64,000 nucleotides of DNA. It comes from Rhodovulum adriaticum (lineage in GTDB: Bacteria > Pseudomonadota > Alphaproteobacteria > Rhodobacterales > Rhodobacteraceae). The stretch is taken from positions 124,001-188,000 of the forward strand of contig NZ_SLXL01000002.1 in the NCBI RefSeq assembly GCF_004345735.1, read 5' to 3'. The translations under genes were made by a program, and so were the position numbers. Under the pieces are notes generated by a model. That model was not told the origin of the DNA and searched no databases. It saw only the letters and a program-made list of their open reading frames with translations. Below, one piece after another: positions 1 through 8,990 of the stretch. The first letter of the stretch is position 1; every line of letters starts with the position of its first letter.

Positions 1-714
1 GCCGAGTGGTGGGCCCAGATCGAGGAATGGCGCAAGGTGGAATGCCTGCGCTACCGGAATTCCGACAAGATCATCAAGCCGCAATATGCGTTGCAGCGGC
101 TGGAGGCACTGACCAAGGACCGCAAGGATCGCTACATCTGCACCGAGGTCGGGCAGCACCAGATGTGGGCCGCGCAGTTCCTGGGCTTCGAGGCGCCGAA
201 CCGCTGGATGACCTCCGGCGGGTTGGGCACGATGGGCTATGGCTTCCCGGCCTCTATCGGGGTGCAGATCGCCCACCCGGACGCGCTGGTCATCAACGTG
301 GCGGGCGAAGGGTCGTGGCTGATGAACATGCAGGAAATGGGAACCGCGGTGCAGTATTCCCTGCCGGTCAAGCAGTTCATCCTGAACAACGAACGCCTGG
401 GCATGGTGCGCCAGTGGCAATCCCTGCTGCACGGCAACCGCTATTCGCATTCCTGGTCCGAGGCGCTGCCCGATTTCGTCAAGCTGGCAGAGGCCTTTGG
501 CGCCAAGGGCATCCAGTGTTCCGACCCCGCCGATCTGGACGACGCAATCGCCGAGATGCTGGCCCATGACGGGCCGGTGATCTTTGACTGCCTCGTCGAA
601 AAGCACGAAAACTGCTACCCGATGATCCCGTCGGGCGAGCCGCATCACAAGATGCTGCTGGGCGAGGACACGGGCGAGGACGCGATCAAGGCCGGCGGCG
701 CGGTGCTGGTTTAG
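1..714 (+). CDS. ilvI: Acetolactate synthase large subunit, C-terminal part (5' end outside window)
   Basis: The open frame runs from the first base to a TAG at 714 and encodes 237 residues of the ThDP-binding C-terminal domain of acetohydroxyacid synthase, the first common enzyme of valine, leucine and isoleucine synthesis. Recognisable blocks are GYGFPASIG, then GEGSWLMNMQE and FILNNERLGMVRQWQ, the ThDP/Mg pocket. The family normally has GDG or GDA at the start of this pocket; here the metal-ligand Asp is Glu (codon 307-309), which is seen directly and is odd. The gene for the small subunit follows after 85 bp, so the two subunits are probably co-expressed. Identity is secure; the N-terminal two thirds is not in the window. 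Confidence 0.95.
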   Translation, partial: AEWWAQIEEWRKVECLRYRNSDKIIKPQYALQRLEALTKDRKDRYICTEVGQHQMWAAQFLGFEAPNRWMTSGGLGTMGYGFPASIGVQIAHPDALVINVAGEGSWLMNMQEMGTAVQYSLPVKQFILNNERLGMVRQWQSLLHGNRYSHSWSEALPDFVKLAEAFGAKGIQCSDPADLDDAIAEMLAHDGPVIFDCLVEKHENCYPMIPSGEPHHKMLLGEDTGEDAIKAGGAVLV

Positions 715-723
715 ACTGGGAGC

Positions 724-764
724 GGGGGGCTGTCTGCCCCCCGTCCCCGGCCAGGGCCGGGGAC
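724..764 (+). terminator. Two consecutive GC hairpins between ilvI and ilvN
   Basis: The first stem pairs GGGGGGC (724-730) with GCCCCCC (736-742). The second pairs GTCCCCGGCC (743-752) with GGCCGGGGAC (755-764). No T-run follows directly; a TATTTT stretch begins 13 bases later inside the repeated element. It may be an attenuator or RNA-stability structure between the two subunit genes rather than a full terminator. Confidence 0.5.
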
Positions 765-773
765 TCCCCCCGA

Positions 774-795
774 GGGTATTTTGACCAAGAAGAAG
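774..795 (+). repeat. 22-bp intergenic repeat, copy A
   Basis: Core GGGTATTT, two bases (TG), then ACCAAGAAGAAG. The same core occurs at 3774-3795 (minus strand), 32231-32252, 50153-50174 and 61287-61308, always between genes. Here the purine-rich 3' end lies 4 bases before the ilvN start codon at 800, so it probably also supplies the ribosome-binding site. It is preceded by two GC hairpins. Confidence 0.8.
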
Positions 796-799
796 AGAC

Positions 800-1363
800 A
801 TGGCAGCAGCACTCAACATCCAGAAGGGCACGTCGAAGCATTCCGCCTACGACCTGCGCGACCCCAATGCCGAGGCCGTGGAGCGTCATACGCTGGCGGT
901 CATCGTCGACAACGAGGCCGGTGTCCTGGCCCGCGTGATCGGGCTGTTCTCTGGCCGGGGCTACAACATCGACAGCCTGACCGTGGCCGAGGTCGATCAC
1001 GAGGGGCACCGTTCGCGCATCACCATCGTCACCACCGGCACGCCCGCGGTGATCGACCAGATCAAGGCGCAACTGGGCCGGATCGTGCCCGTGCACGAGG
1101 TGCACGACCTGACCGTCGAGGGCCCCTCGGTCGAGCGGGAACTGGCGCTGTTCAAGGTGGTCAGCGGCGGCGACAAGCGGGTAGAAGCGCTGCGCCTGGC
1201 GGATATCTTCCGTGCGAACGTGGTGGATTCCACGCTGGAAAGCTTCGTCTTCGAAATCACCGGCACCCCGCAGAAGGTGGATGCCTTCGGCGAGCTGATG
1301 CGCCCGCTGGGCCTGACGGAAATGGCGCGCACGGGCATCGCGGCGTTGTCGCGCGGAAGCTGA
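800..1363 (+). CDS. ilvN: Acetolactate synthase small (regulatory) subunit
   Basis: This 187-residue protein is the regulatory subunit that activates the catalytic subunit and gives valine feedback inhibition. The N-terminal ACT domain is clear from about residue 29 (HTLAVIVDNEAGVLARVIGL then FSGRGYNIDSLTVAEV), followed by the second, C-terminal ACT-like half with FRANVVDSTLESFVFEITGT. Length is normal for alphaproteobacterial IlvN (about 186). It follows ilvI on the same strand. The start ATG at 800 is preceded by the AAGAAGAAGAGA tract that forms the end of repeat copy A, which is an unusual source of a Shine-Dalgarno sequence. Confidence 0.96.
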   Translation: MAAALNIQKGTSKHSAYDLRDPNAEAVERHTLAVIVDNEAGVLARVIGLFSGRGYNIDSLTVAEVDHEGHRSRITIVTTGTPAVIDQIKAQLGRIVPVHEVHDLTVEGPSVERELALFKVVSGGDKRVEALRLADIFRANVVDSTLESFVFEITGTPQKVDAFGELMRPLGLTEMARTGIAALSRGS

Positions 1364-1366
1364 TCC

Positions 1367-1906
1367 CTAGCGGGCCAACACCGCCAGGTCATCGGCGCCC
1401 AGCACCAGCCGTTCGCCATAGGCAAAGCGGCAGGCCCAGTCCGGATCGCGCCCCAGCAGGTGCACCGCGGCCCGCATCTGCCCGGCATGGGTGACGGCCA
1501 GCCATCCGTCCGCCGCGCTGCATTCGGCCAGGAAACCGGCCGCGCGCGCGGCGAACTGGGCCACGCTCTCGCCGCCATGGGGGCGCGCGTGCCAGAAATC
1601 GGCGGCCCAGGTGTCCAGTTCGGCGCGCGGCACCGCGTCCCAGGCTAAGCCTTCCCACGATCCGAAATCGATCTCGGTCAAAGCCGGGGCAACCTCTGCC
1701 GCGATGCCCTGGGCCTGCCCGATCCGCTCTGCCAGCAGGCGGCAGCGCTGCAACGGGCTGGTCAGCAGGCGCGTCACGGGGGGCAAGCCGGCGATCAGCG
1801 CGCGGGCCTCGGCCTCGAAATCCGGGCCCGGTGGCAGGTCGAGTCGCCCGTAACAGGTGCCCGGCGCCACCTCGGGCGCGGTATGGCGCAGCAGGGTCAG
1901 GCCCAT
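1367..1906 (-). CDS. cobC: Histidine phosphatase family protein, probable alpha-ribazole phosphatase
   Basis: The 179-residue protein starts with LTLLRHT, the phosphoglycerate-mutase-like RHG-type catalytic motif with the phospho-accepting His, and has a second catalytic His in VTHAGQMRA near the C-terminus plus SPLQRCRLLAERI and EIDFGSWEGL, all typical of CobC-type phosphatases. In cobalamin synthesis CobC removes the phosphate from alpha-ribazole 5'-phosphate or adenosylcobalamin 5'-phosphate. I chose the ATG at 1906 rather than a longer frame because the 35 residues before it are low-complexity and would sit inside cobS; with this start it overlaps the cobS stop by 10 bp. The cobT-cobS-cobC order supports the role; a general phosphatase is the alternative. 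Confidence 0.85.
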   Translation of the reverse strand: MGLTLLRHTAPEVAPGTCYGRLDLPPGPDFEAEARALIAGLPPVTRLLTSPLQRCRLLAERIGQAQGIAAEVAPALTEIDFGSWEGLAWDAVPRAELDTWAADFWHARPHGGESVAQFAARAAGFLAECSAADGWLAVTHAGQMRAAVHLLGRDPDWACRFAYGERLVLGADDLAVLAR

Positions 1907-2664
1907 GCCAGCAGCTCCAGCAGGATTGCCGTTTCCCCCAGTTGCTGCGCCGCGCCCAGCCCGTCGCCGGTCTGCCCGCCCAGGCGCCGGCGCATCATCC
2001 GGCCCAGCCACAGCGTGACCAGGACCGCCGCAATCAACGCGGTCACGGCTGCCACGATCCCGGCGGTCGCCATCAGCACCAGCAGGGCCGCAGCGCCCCC
2101 CGCCAAGGCAATCGGCCAGCCCATGGGCCCCAGCCCGACACTGGCAAACACCGCCTTGCCCTCGGCCCGCGCATAGGGCAACGCGGCCGACAGCGCCAGC
2201 GTGGACAACCGGCTGAGGCCATGCGCCCCCACCAGCGCGCCGGCCGCCGCAGCCCCCAACCCCGCCAGTGCCGCGACCTTCAGCGCCAGCACCAGTCCCA
2301 GCGTGACCGCGCCGTAGCTGCCGATGCGGCTGTCGCGCATGATCTCCAGCGCGCGTTCGCGCGTCGCCCCGCCGCCCAGACCATCGGCCATGTCAGCCAA
2401 ACCGTCCTCGTGCAGGGCACCGGTTAGACGCACCCCCGCCGCCACCGCCAGCAACGCGGCGACGACAGGCGGAAAGACCAGCGCCGACAGCGCGTAGACG
2501 GCGGCCAAGCCGCCGCCGATCGCCAGGCCGACAAGGGGGAAATACCGCATGGCATGCCCCATGCGTTCCGGCGTGTAGCCGGGGGCAAAGGGCAGCGGCA
2601 GGCGCGTCAGGAACTGCACCGCCAACAGGACAAGGCGCCCCTCTTCGGCCAGCCGCCCGGTCAT
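1897..2664 (-). CDS. cobS: Adenosylcobinamide-GDP ribazoletransferase (cobalamin synthase)
   Basis: This 255-residue polytopic membrane protein joins adenosylcobinamide-GDP to alpha-ribazole, the last assembly step of cobalamin. The N-terminal VQFLTRLPLP, the GALHEDGLADMADGLGGG block with acidic metal-binding residues, and the MRDSRIGSYGAVTLGL motif are diagnostic. Several hydrophobic, alanine-leucine-rich segments follow. The start ATG overlaps the cobT stop by four bases (ATGA at 2661-2664), so the two are translationally coupled. Confidence 0.95.
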   Translation of the reverse strand: MTGRLAEEGRLVLLAVQFLTRLPLPFAPGYTPERMGHAMRYFPLVGLAIGGGLAAVYALSALVFPPVVAALLAVAAGVRLTGALHEDGLADMADGLGGGATRERALEIMRDSRIGSYGAVTLGLVLALKVAALAGLGAAAAGALVGAHGLSRLSTLALSAALPYARAEGKAVFASVGLGPMGWPIALAGGAAALLVLMATAGIVAAVTALIAAVLVTLWLGRMMRRRLGGQTGDGLGAAQQLGETAILLELLAWA

Positions 2665-3668
2665 GCCGGCCCCGTCACGCCCGCATCGTCGAAACTGGCC
2701 ATTTCGTTCAGCATCGCCGTGGCGGCCTTCAGCAACGGCCAGGCCAGCAGCGCGCCGGTCCCCTCGCCCAGCCGCAGGTTCAGCGACAACAGGGGCTTGG
2801 CCTCCAGCGCCTCAAGCAGCGCGCCGTGGCCCTGTTCCTCGGAATGGTGGGCAAAAACCATGGCGCCGCGACATTCCGGGGCCAGCCGCACGGCGGCCAG
2901 CGCGGCAGAGGTGGCGATGAAGCCGTCCACGATCACCACCTTGCCTGCGGCGGCGGCGCCCTGCATCGCGCCCGCCATCATCGCGATCTCGAACCCGCCA
3001 TATTCGGCCAGCGCCTGCGCCGGGGACAGATCGCCCGTGCGCGCCGCGGCCCGTTCCAGCACCGCGCGCTTGTGCGACAGGCCCGCATCGTCCAGCCCGG
3101 TGCCACGGCCCACCAGCACGTCCAGCCCAACGCCGGTCAGCTTGTGCCCCAACGCGGCGGCCGTGGCGGTATTACCGATCCCCATCTCGCCAAAGGCCAC
3201 TGCGTCCCAGTCGCCCTCGCCCCCCAGGGCGCGGCCGGTTTCCAGCGCCTGGTCGCATTGCGCCGCACTCATCGCCGGGCCAGTCAGGAAACTGGCCGTG
3301 CCCGCGCCCACGCGCCGGTCGATCAGCCCTTCGGCGCCCATCGGATCGCCCGCAATCCCCGCATCGACCACCCGCAGTTCGACGCCGGCGCTGCGCGCAA
3401 AGGCATTCGCCGCCGCGCCGCCGGCCAGGTAGTTCAGCACCATCTGCTGCGTCACCTCCTGCGGGAAAGCCGACACGCCCTCGGCCGCGATGCCGTGATC
3501 CGCAGCAAAAATCGTCATCTGACAGCGCTGCATGCGCGGGCTCAGGCTGTTCTGCACCGTGGCGATCTGCGCGGCCAGCGCCTCGATCCGGCCGAGCGAG
3601 CCGACGGGCTTGGTCTTGAGGTCGATCTTGCGTTGCAGGGCTTCGGCAAATGGTGTCTCTAGGGTCAT
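2661..3668 (-). CDS. cobT: Nicotinate-nucleotide--dimethylbenzimidazole phosphoribosyltransferase
   Basis: A 335-residue cytosolic enzyme that makes alpha-ribazole 5'-phosphate from dimethylbenzimidazole and nicotinate mononucleotide, the activated lower ligand of B12. Visible family blocks are [13 protein letters not shown] near the N-terminus, [20 protein letters not shown] (about residue 55-75), [15 protein letters not shown] in the middle, and [10 protein letters not shown] with [10 protein letters not shown]-like [17 protein letters not shown] at the end. First gene of the leftward cobT-cobS-cobC set and divergent from cobQ. The 158-bp gap to cobQ has no recognisable cobalamin riboswitch. 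Confidence 0.96.
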   Translation of the reverse strand: MTLETPFAEALQRKIDLKTKPVGSLGRIEALAAQIATVQNSLSPRMQRCQMTIFAADHGIAAEGVSAFPQEVTQQMVLNYLAGGAAANAFARSAGVELRVVDAGIAGDPMGAEGLIDRRVGAGTASFLTGPAMSAAQCDQALETGRALGGEGDWDAVAFGEMGIGNTATAAALGHKLTGVGLDVLVGRGTGLDDAGLSHKRAVLERAAARTGDLSPAQALAEYGGFEIAMMAGAMQGAAAAGKVVIVDGFIATSAALAAVRLAPECRGAMVFAHHSEEQGHGALLEALEAKPLLSLNLRLGEGTGALLAWPLLKAATAMLNEMASFDDAGVTGPA

Positions 3669-3773
3669 GCTCGCTCCAAGATATGGTGTGCGCGCTTTCT
3701 ATGCCGCCCGCCCCCGGGCATCAATCGCCAAGCCATCAAATCAGAGGCCCGCCGCGTGCAACGCCCCGTCCCC

Positions 3774-3795
3774 CTTCTTCTTGGTCAAAATACCC
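3774..3795 (-). repeat. 22-bp intergenic repeat, copy B
   Basis: Minus-strand copy of the element (GGGTATTT, TG, ACCAAGAAGAAG) in the cobT-cobQ divergent gap, pointing toward cobT. Upstream of it on the same strand is a GTGCC/GGCAC dyad (3811-3824 on the plus strand), so the hairpin-then-element order is kept. This is the only copy located between divergent genes. Confidence 0.8.
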
Positions 3796-3826
3796 ATGGC
3801 CGATCCGTGCCACCGGGCACGCGGCC

Positions 3827-5281
3827 ATGACACGGGCGCTGATGATCCAGGGCACCGGCTCCAACGTCGGGAAATCGGTACTGGTGGCGGGCCTGTGCCG
3901 GGTGGCGCTGCGGCGCGGGCTGTCGGTGGCGCCGTTCAAGCCGCAGAACATGTCCAACAACGCCGCCGTCACCGCCGATGGCGGCGAGATCGGGCGCGCA
4001 CAGGCGTTGCAGGCCCGCGCCTGCGGGCGCGACCTGCACAGCGACATGAACCCGGTGCTGCTAAAACCCGAAACCGACACCGGCGCGCAGGTGGTGGTGC
4101 AGGGGCGCGCACGCGGGGCGTTGAACGCCCGTGATTTCGGGGCCCGCAAGCGGGATCTGATGCCGGCGGTTCTGGACAGTTTCACCCGGCTGGCGCGCAG
4201 CGCCGATCTGGTCCTGGTCGAGGGGGCGGGCAGCCCGGCCGAGGTCAACCTGCGCGCGGGCGACATCGCCAACATGGGCTTTGCCCGGGCCGCTTGCGTG
4301 CCCGTGGTACTGGTCGGCGATATCGACCGGGGCGGGGTGATCGCGCAGATCGTCGGCACGCAGGCGGTGCTGGACCCGGCCGATGCGGCCATGATCCGCG
4401 GCTTTGCCATCAACAAGTTCCGGGGCGAGCCGCGCCTCTTCGACGAGGGGTACCGTTTCATCGCGCAGCGCACCGGCTGGCCCGGCCTGGGCGTCGTGCC
4501 GTGGTTCGACGGGGCCGCCCGCCTGCCAGCCGAGGACGCGGTGGATCTGGGCGGCCCCGCACGGCACGACGGCTTTCACATCGTCTGCCCGATGCTGTCG
4601 CGCATTGCCAATTTCGATGACCTCGACCCGCTGAAACTGGAACCGGGCGTGCGGCTGCGCATGATACCCCCCGGCCAGCCCCTGCCCGCCGATGCGGATC
4701 TGGTGATCCTGCCCGGCACCAAATCCACACGCGGCGATCTGGCCTTCCTGCGCGCGCAGGGCTGGGACGTGGACATCGCCGCCCATGTGCGCCGCGGCGG
4801 GCATGTGCTGGGGCTATGCGGCGGCTACCAGATGCTTGGCCAGCGCATCCTGGACCCGGAGGGGCTGGAGGGGCCGGCCGGCGCAACCGACGGTCTGGGC
4901 CTGCTGGACATCGAAACGGTGATGCAGCCCGACAAGACCCTGACGCGTGTCGCCGCCATCCATGCGGAAACGGGCGCGGCGTTCTCGGGCTATGAAATCC
5001 ACATCGGCGCGACCGAGGGGCCCGACCGCGCCCGCCCCTTTGCCCATGTTGCGGGCGTGCCCGAGGGGGCCGTGTCGATAGACGGCCGCGTGGCGGGCAG
5101 CTATCTGCACGGCCTGTTTTCCGAGGACGGGTTCCGCCGCGCGTGGTTGGCCCGGCTGGGCGTCGCTGCGGGCGCGCAGGGCTATGACGCGGCGATCGAC
5201 GACACGCTGGATGCCCTGGCCGCGCATCTGGAACGCCATATGGATCTGGACACGCTGTTCGCGGCGGCGGCCCCGGTCTGA
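3827..5281 (+). CDS. cobQ: Cobyric acid synthase
   Basis: The 484-residue glutamine amidotransferase adds four amide groups to adenosyl-cobyrinic acid a,c-diamide to give cobyric acid. The N-terminal dethiobiotin-synthetase-like domain shows [20 protein letters not shown] (P-loop) and [12 protein letters not shown]. The class-I amidotransferase domain has the Cys nucleophile in [12 protein letters not shown] and the catalytic His in GSYLHGLF. The longest frame begins at 3650 but passes through the cobT promoter side and repeat copy B; the ATG at 3827, giving the normal start [12 protein letters not shown] and normal length, is preferred. An ATG at 3796 is in another frame. Confidence 0.95.
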   Translation: MTRALMIQGTGSNVGKSVLVAGLCRVALRRGLSVAPFKPQNMSNNAAVTADGGEIGRAQALQARACGRDLHSDMNPVLLKPETDTGAQVVVQGRARGALNARDFGARKRDLMPAVLDSFTRLARSADLVLVEGAGSPAEVNLRAGDIANMGFARAACVPVVLVGDIDRGGVIAQIVGTQAVLDPADAAMIRGFAINKFRGEPRLFDEGYRFIAQRTGWPGLGVVPWFDGAARLPAEDAVDLGGPARHDGFHIVCPMLSRIANFDDLDPLKLEPGVRLRMIPPGQPLPADADLVILPGTKSTRGDLAFLRAQGWDVDIAAHVRRGGHVLGLCGGYQMLGQRILDPEGLEGPAGATDGLGLLDIETVMQPDKTLTRVAAIHAETGAAFSGYEIHIGATEGPDRARPFAHVAGVPEGAVSIDGRVAGSYLHGLFSEDGFRRAWLARLGVAAGAQGYDAAIDDTLDALAAHLERHMDLDTLFAAAAPV

Positions 5282-5291
5282 CGACGACCGC

Positions 5292-8200
5292 CTAGTAATC
5301 GCGTTCGTAGAACACGCCCAGGCCGGTCTCTCCCTCGGCACCGACCCGCCCCCGGACGGTCACGCTGGGGGTCACGTCCAGGTTCAACTCGATGGTGCTG
5401 CTGCCGGACTCGTCCACGGTGACCTCGGAATAGACATTTTCGGACAGGTACTTGCCGACACGCAGCTCTGTTCCGCCCTCTTCGGTCCGGGTGACATCCA
5501 GATCGTCCAGCCCGGTGCCCTCGCGCAGGCGCGACAGCAGGCCCCCGCCCCCGCCACCGGCCAGGGTTGCCACCGCCGCGGCCAGTTCGGCCGCCTGAAG
5601 GGCCGAGAGGTTTTCCAATCCCTGCCCGAACAGCAGGCGGGCCAACACCTCTTCCTCGGGCAGTTCCGGGTCCGAGGTGAACCCGATCTCGGGCGCGGTC
5701 GCCACCCCCTCCAACACCACCGACGCGGTGATATCGGCGGTCTCGCTGCTGGCGACGAAGCGGATGTAGGGTTCCAGCGCGCCTTGCAGCACGATCCTGC
5801 CTTCGTCCAGGGCAAAGCGCTTTGACAGGATGTCCAACCGGCCGCGCACCAGGTCGAACCGGCCTTCGGGGATGACATCGGCGCTGGTGCCCCGCAAACG
5901 CACCCGCCCGCCCAGCTCTGCGTCCAGCCCGCGCCCCCGCACGAACAGGCGGCCCGGTGCCTCTATCACCAGGTCCAGCGGCCAGGGTCGGCCGGGTCCG
6001 GCAGTGCCGCCGTGCCCGATCAGCCCGGCGCGGGCGCGGGTCGCCTGGATCGCCGCGCTGGCCCCGCGATGGGCGATCTGCGGGATCGGACCGTTGCCCC
6101 CGACCGCCCCCGAAGGCACAGAGACCTCAGTCGTGCCCAGCAGGATGCGCCCGCCGACCGCAGCCCCGCCGGTGAGCGGTCCGCTGACCGTCAGCCGCCC
6201 GTCCAGCCTGGTGTCGTAAAGCGTCGGGTCGCGCAGTTCCGCCCCGTCCATGGTCAGCACAAGATCGCCCGGAAAGGCCCCCGCCAGCCCGACCGTGCCC
6301 GCAAGGGCGACACGGCCCCCGCCCAGCCTACCCGACAGATCGGCACGCGCCTGCCCGCCGCCCAAGCGCACCTGACCGGACAGATCGGTAACCTTTGCCC
6401 AGTAGGACGGCAGGGCCAGCCGCGCGCCGCTGGTGGAGATGTTCCCGCTCAGCGCCGCCAGCGATGGCTGGCCGCTTACCCCAAGGTCGAACCGCGCCAA
6501 CCCGTCCAGACTGCGCGGGGCGATCATGCCGTTTATCAGCGCCAGCGGTGCCTGCCCCGACAGGCGCAGATCGGCATCGCGGCCCAGGGTGCCGCGCACC
6601 GCGGCGGCCATCCCGCCCGGCCCGCGCAGATCCAGGTTCACTGTCGCCGCGCCATCGCCCGGAACCAGATCGCCGGACAGGTCCAGCGCGCCCGACAGGT
6701 CCGGCACCAGCAACGCCAGATCGGCGAGGCGGGCATTCAACGCAACCGCCGCGCCCTCGCCCTGACGGGCCCCGACGCGCACCCCGTTTCCGTCCAGCGC
6801 AAGGGTGTTCAGGACCAACTGTCCCCCAACGCGCGCCGCGTCCAGGCGCAGAGTACTCTCGCCCCGCAACAGCGTATCGGCCGCGCCCAGCCTAAGGCCG
6901 AGATCGCGCGCATCCACAGACAGGCGCAGCGCGGCATCGCCGGTCCCGCGCAAGGTGCCCTCGCCCTCGGCCCGCAGGTCCAGCGCGCCCGACAGCGCCC
7001 GCCCGGCCAACCCGGAAAAACGCGCCAGATCCTCGGCCCGCAGCGTCAGCCAGCCATCGACGGGCAGCGACGTATCCTCGGGGGAAAGACGGCCCTCGGC
7101 CGAGAGGCTGGCCCCCGCCGCATTGGCCTGCAGCCGGGACAGTTGCACCTGCCCGCCCGCCTGCCAGGTCATTTCGGCGTGCAATTCGCCCGGCCCATCC
7201 AATGCCGGATCAAGCGGGCGCAGATCGGGCACCCGCGCGGCCAGCGTCATGTCGCCCGCCGCCGTCGACAGATCGCCCGCAAGGGACACCTCGGCCCCCT
7301 CGGTGCGCAGATCGAATGCGCTGATCTGCGTCCCCTCTGGCCCGCGCTGCGCGGATAGGTTCAAACGGCCAGTGCCCCGCAGCAGCGGATCCAGGCGCGG
7401 CGTGCCCGTGACCAGATCCTGCGTGCGCCCCGACAGCACCAGTTCGCCCGCACCGCCCAGCAGGGCATAGCGCCCATTCACGCCCAGTTCGGCGCTGCCG
7501 CCCAGTTCGCGGCCGGCCAGCGCTGCAAACCGGGCCAGATCGTCGGCGACCACCCGCGCGTTGCCCTCGACCGGAACCCCCTCTGCCAGCGGGCCGAAAC
7601 TGGCCTGCCCGCTGAGCCGGGTATCGCCCGAGACCAGTTCCAGCCGATCCACCCGTGGCGATGCGCCCCGCATCCAGCCAAGCTGGGCGGTGCCCGAAAC
7701 CGTGCGGCCCATGGCCCGCGCCAGATCGGGATCGGAATGCGCCAGGCCATCCAGCGCCAGATCCAGGTCGGCCGCCAATGCGCCGGGCGTGACAGTCCCC
7801 GTACCGCCAAGCTGGACCTGCCCCAGCACCAGCCCGTCGCGGGACAGATCCGACAGGTCCAGATCCGCGTTCCAGCGCGGGCTTTCGGCGGTGTCCAGGC
7901 GAACCTTAACCTCTGCCCCGCCCAGACGCGTTTCGGCCCCCGGCACCGGCAAGGCAACCGGCCCGCTCACCTGCCCGTCCAGCGCAACCCGCGCGGGCCA
8001 GCCCTGCGCATCCAGCGCCAGGCTGCCATCCAGCGTCATCGCCCCGGTCCGCAACGCCAGCCGGTCGATGGCCACCGCCCCCTCGGGATCGCGCAGCCCG
8101 GACAGCACCAGCCGGGTCGCATCGCCAAAGAACGGGCGCAGCCGTGGCGCCACCAATGCGCCGGGATCGCCGGCCACATTCAGCACGAACTGCCGTGCAT

Positions 8201-8990
8201 CGGGCGCGTCGGGCGGTGCTGCCAGGGTGAAATCGCCGGTCAGACGTTCGATCCCCTGCGTGGCCAGCGCCAATTCGGCGGCGAAATCAGACAAGGGACC
8301 GGCGCCGCGCAGCGTCAGGTCCAGCGGCGGTTCGCCCGGCAGGCCAAGGCGTCCGGACAGCAGGCCGCCCGCCTCTTCGCCAACCTCAAGATCAATCGAC
8401 AGGGTTCTGGTTTCGTTGGAGAAAGCAGCATCGACGGCAAAGCGCCCCTCGGCATCCTGGCGCAGGGCGCGCAGCCGGGTTTCGCCTGCGCCCTCGGCCA
8501 GGGAAAGCCCGCCCTCGATCGACAGGACCGCCGCCTGGCCCAGGACCGGCGCACCCAGCACCAGACGCTCGGTGCCGATCTGCCCGATTTCGATGGCCAC
8601 CGGCAGATCGGGCAACGCAAAGCGGCGCGCCTCGCTGCGCTCGACACCGGCCGGGCCGCTTTCGGGCAGGCGATCCAGACGGATTTCGCCTGCTGACAGT
8701 TCCGCCACTTGCAGCCGCCCGCGCAGCAACGCCGCCCGCGACCAGTCCAACGCCACGTCCGACAGGGTGATCCAGGTGCCCTCGGCATCGGCGATGGTCA
8801 GTTCCGACAGGCGCGCCTGCCCGGACAGCGCGCCCTCGAACCCGGTGACCTGAACCGCGCGGCCTGCACCGGACAACCGGGTTTCCAGGAAACGCTCCAG
8901 CACCCCGCCCTCATCCGCGGGTGCGGTGTCTTGCGCGGCCAGCGGTGCGGCGATCAGGACGCACAGGAAAAGGACTGTCAGTTTCCGCAT
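5292..8990 (-). CDS. tamB: Translocation and assembly module protein TamB (DUF490)
   Basis: A 1232-residue protein with an N-terminal signal anchor (RKLTVLFLCVLIAAPLAAQ), a very long series of beta-strand repeats with SG/LDL-rich periodicity, and the C-terminal TamB domain (FDLVRGRLDILSKRFALDEG then GFTSDPELPEEEVLARLLFG and a terminal YERDY). TamB spans the periplasm as a hydrophobic groove and works with outer-membrane TamA in outer-membrane biogenesis or phospholipid transport. The ATG at 8990 shares its A with the TGA stop of tamA, so the two are coupled; a TTG three bases... one codon earlier is less likely. The convergent neighbour cobQ ends 10 bp away. Confidence 0.93.
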   Translation of the reverse strand: MRKLTVLFLCVLIAAPLAAQDTAPADEGGVLERFLETRLSGAGRAVQVTGFEGALSGQARLSELTIADAEGTWITLSDVALDWSRAALLRGRLQVAELSAGEIRLDRLPESGPAGVERSEARRFALPDLPVAIEIGQIGTERLVLGAPVLGQAAVLSIEGGLSLAEGAGETRLRALRQDAEGRFAVDAAFSNETRTLSIDLEVGEEAGGLLSGRLGLPGEPPLDLTLRGAGPLSDFAAELALATQGIERLTGDFTLAAPPDAPDARQFVLNVAGDPGALVAPRLRPFFGDATRLVLSGLRDPEGAVAIDRLALRTGAMTLDGSLALDAQGWPARVALDGQVSGPVALPVPGAETRLGGAEVKVRLDTAESPRWNADLDLSDLSRDGLVLGQVQLGGTGTVTPGALAADLDLALDGLAHSDPDLARAMGRTVSGTAQLGWMRGASPRVDRLELVSGDTRLSGQASFGPLAEGVPVEGNARVVADDLARFAALAGRELGGSAELGVNGRYALLGGAGELVLSGRTQDLVTGTPRLDPLLRGTGRLNLSAQRGPEGTQISAFDLRTEGAEVSLAGDLSTAAGDMTLAARVPDLRPLDPALDGPGELHAEMTWQAGGQVQLSRLQANAAGASLSAEGRLSPEDTSLPVDGWLTLRAEDLARFSGLAGRALSGALDLRAEGEGTLRGTGDAALRLSVDARDLGLRLGAADTLLRGESTLRLDAARVGGQLVLNTLALDGNGVRVGARQGEGAAVALNARLADLALLVPDLSGALDLSGDLVPGDGAATVNLDLRGPGGMAAAVRGTLGRDADLRLSGQAPLALINGMIAPRSLDGLARFDLGVSGQPSLAALSGNISTSGARLALPSYWAKVTDLSGQVRLGGGQARADLSGRLGGGRVALAGTVGLAGAFPGDLVLTMDGAELRDPTLYDTRLDGRLTVSGPLTGGAAVGGRILLGTTEVSVPSGAVGGNGPIPQIAHRGASAAIQATRARAGLIGHGGTAGPGRPWPLDLVIEAPGRLFVRGRGLDAELGGRVRLRGTSADVIPEGRFDLVRGRLDILSKRFALDEGRIVLQGALEPYIRFVASSETADITASVVLEGVATAPEIGFTSDPELPEEEVLARLLFGQGLENLSALQAAELAAAVATLAGGGGGGLLSRLREGTGLDDLDVTRTEEGGTELRVGKYLSENVYSEVTVDESGSSTIELNLDVTPSVTVRGRVGAEGETGLGVFYERDY

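Noticed and set aside
3669-3826. Possible cobalamin riboswitch between cobT and cobQ
   Set aside because: No B12-box (GCCACTG) or fitting stems in the gap; the only GCCACTG seen is inside the cobT coding region.
3796-3826. Alternative cobQ start at the ATG at 3796
   Set aside because: It is in another frame and does not lead into the conserved P-loop; 3827 does.
7561-8853. Long open frames opposite tamB (for example 7561-8853 and 6012-7358)
   Set aside because: Codon-bias shadows of the GC-rich tamB gene; low-complexity Arg/Pro/Ser products without domains.
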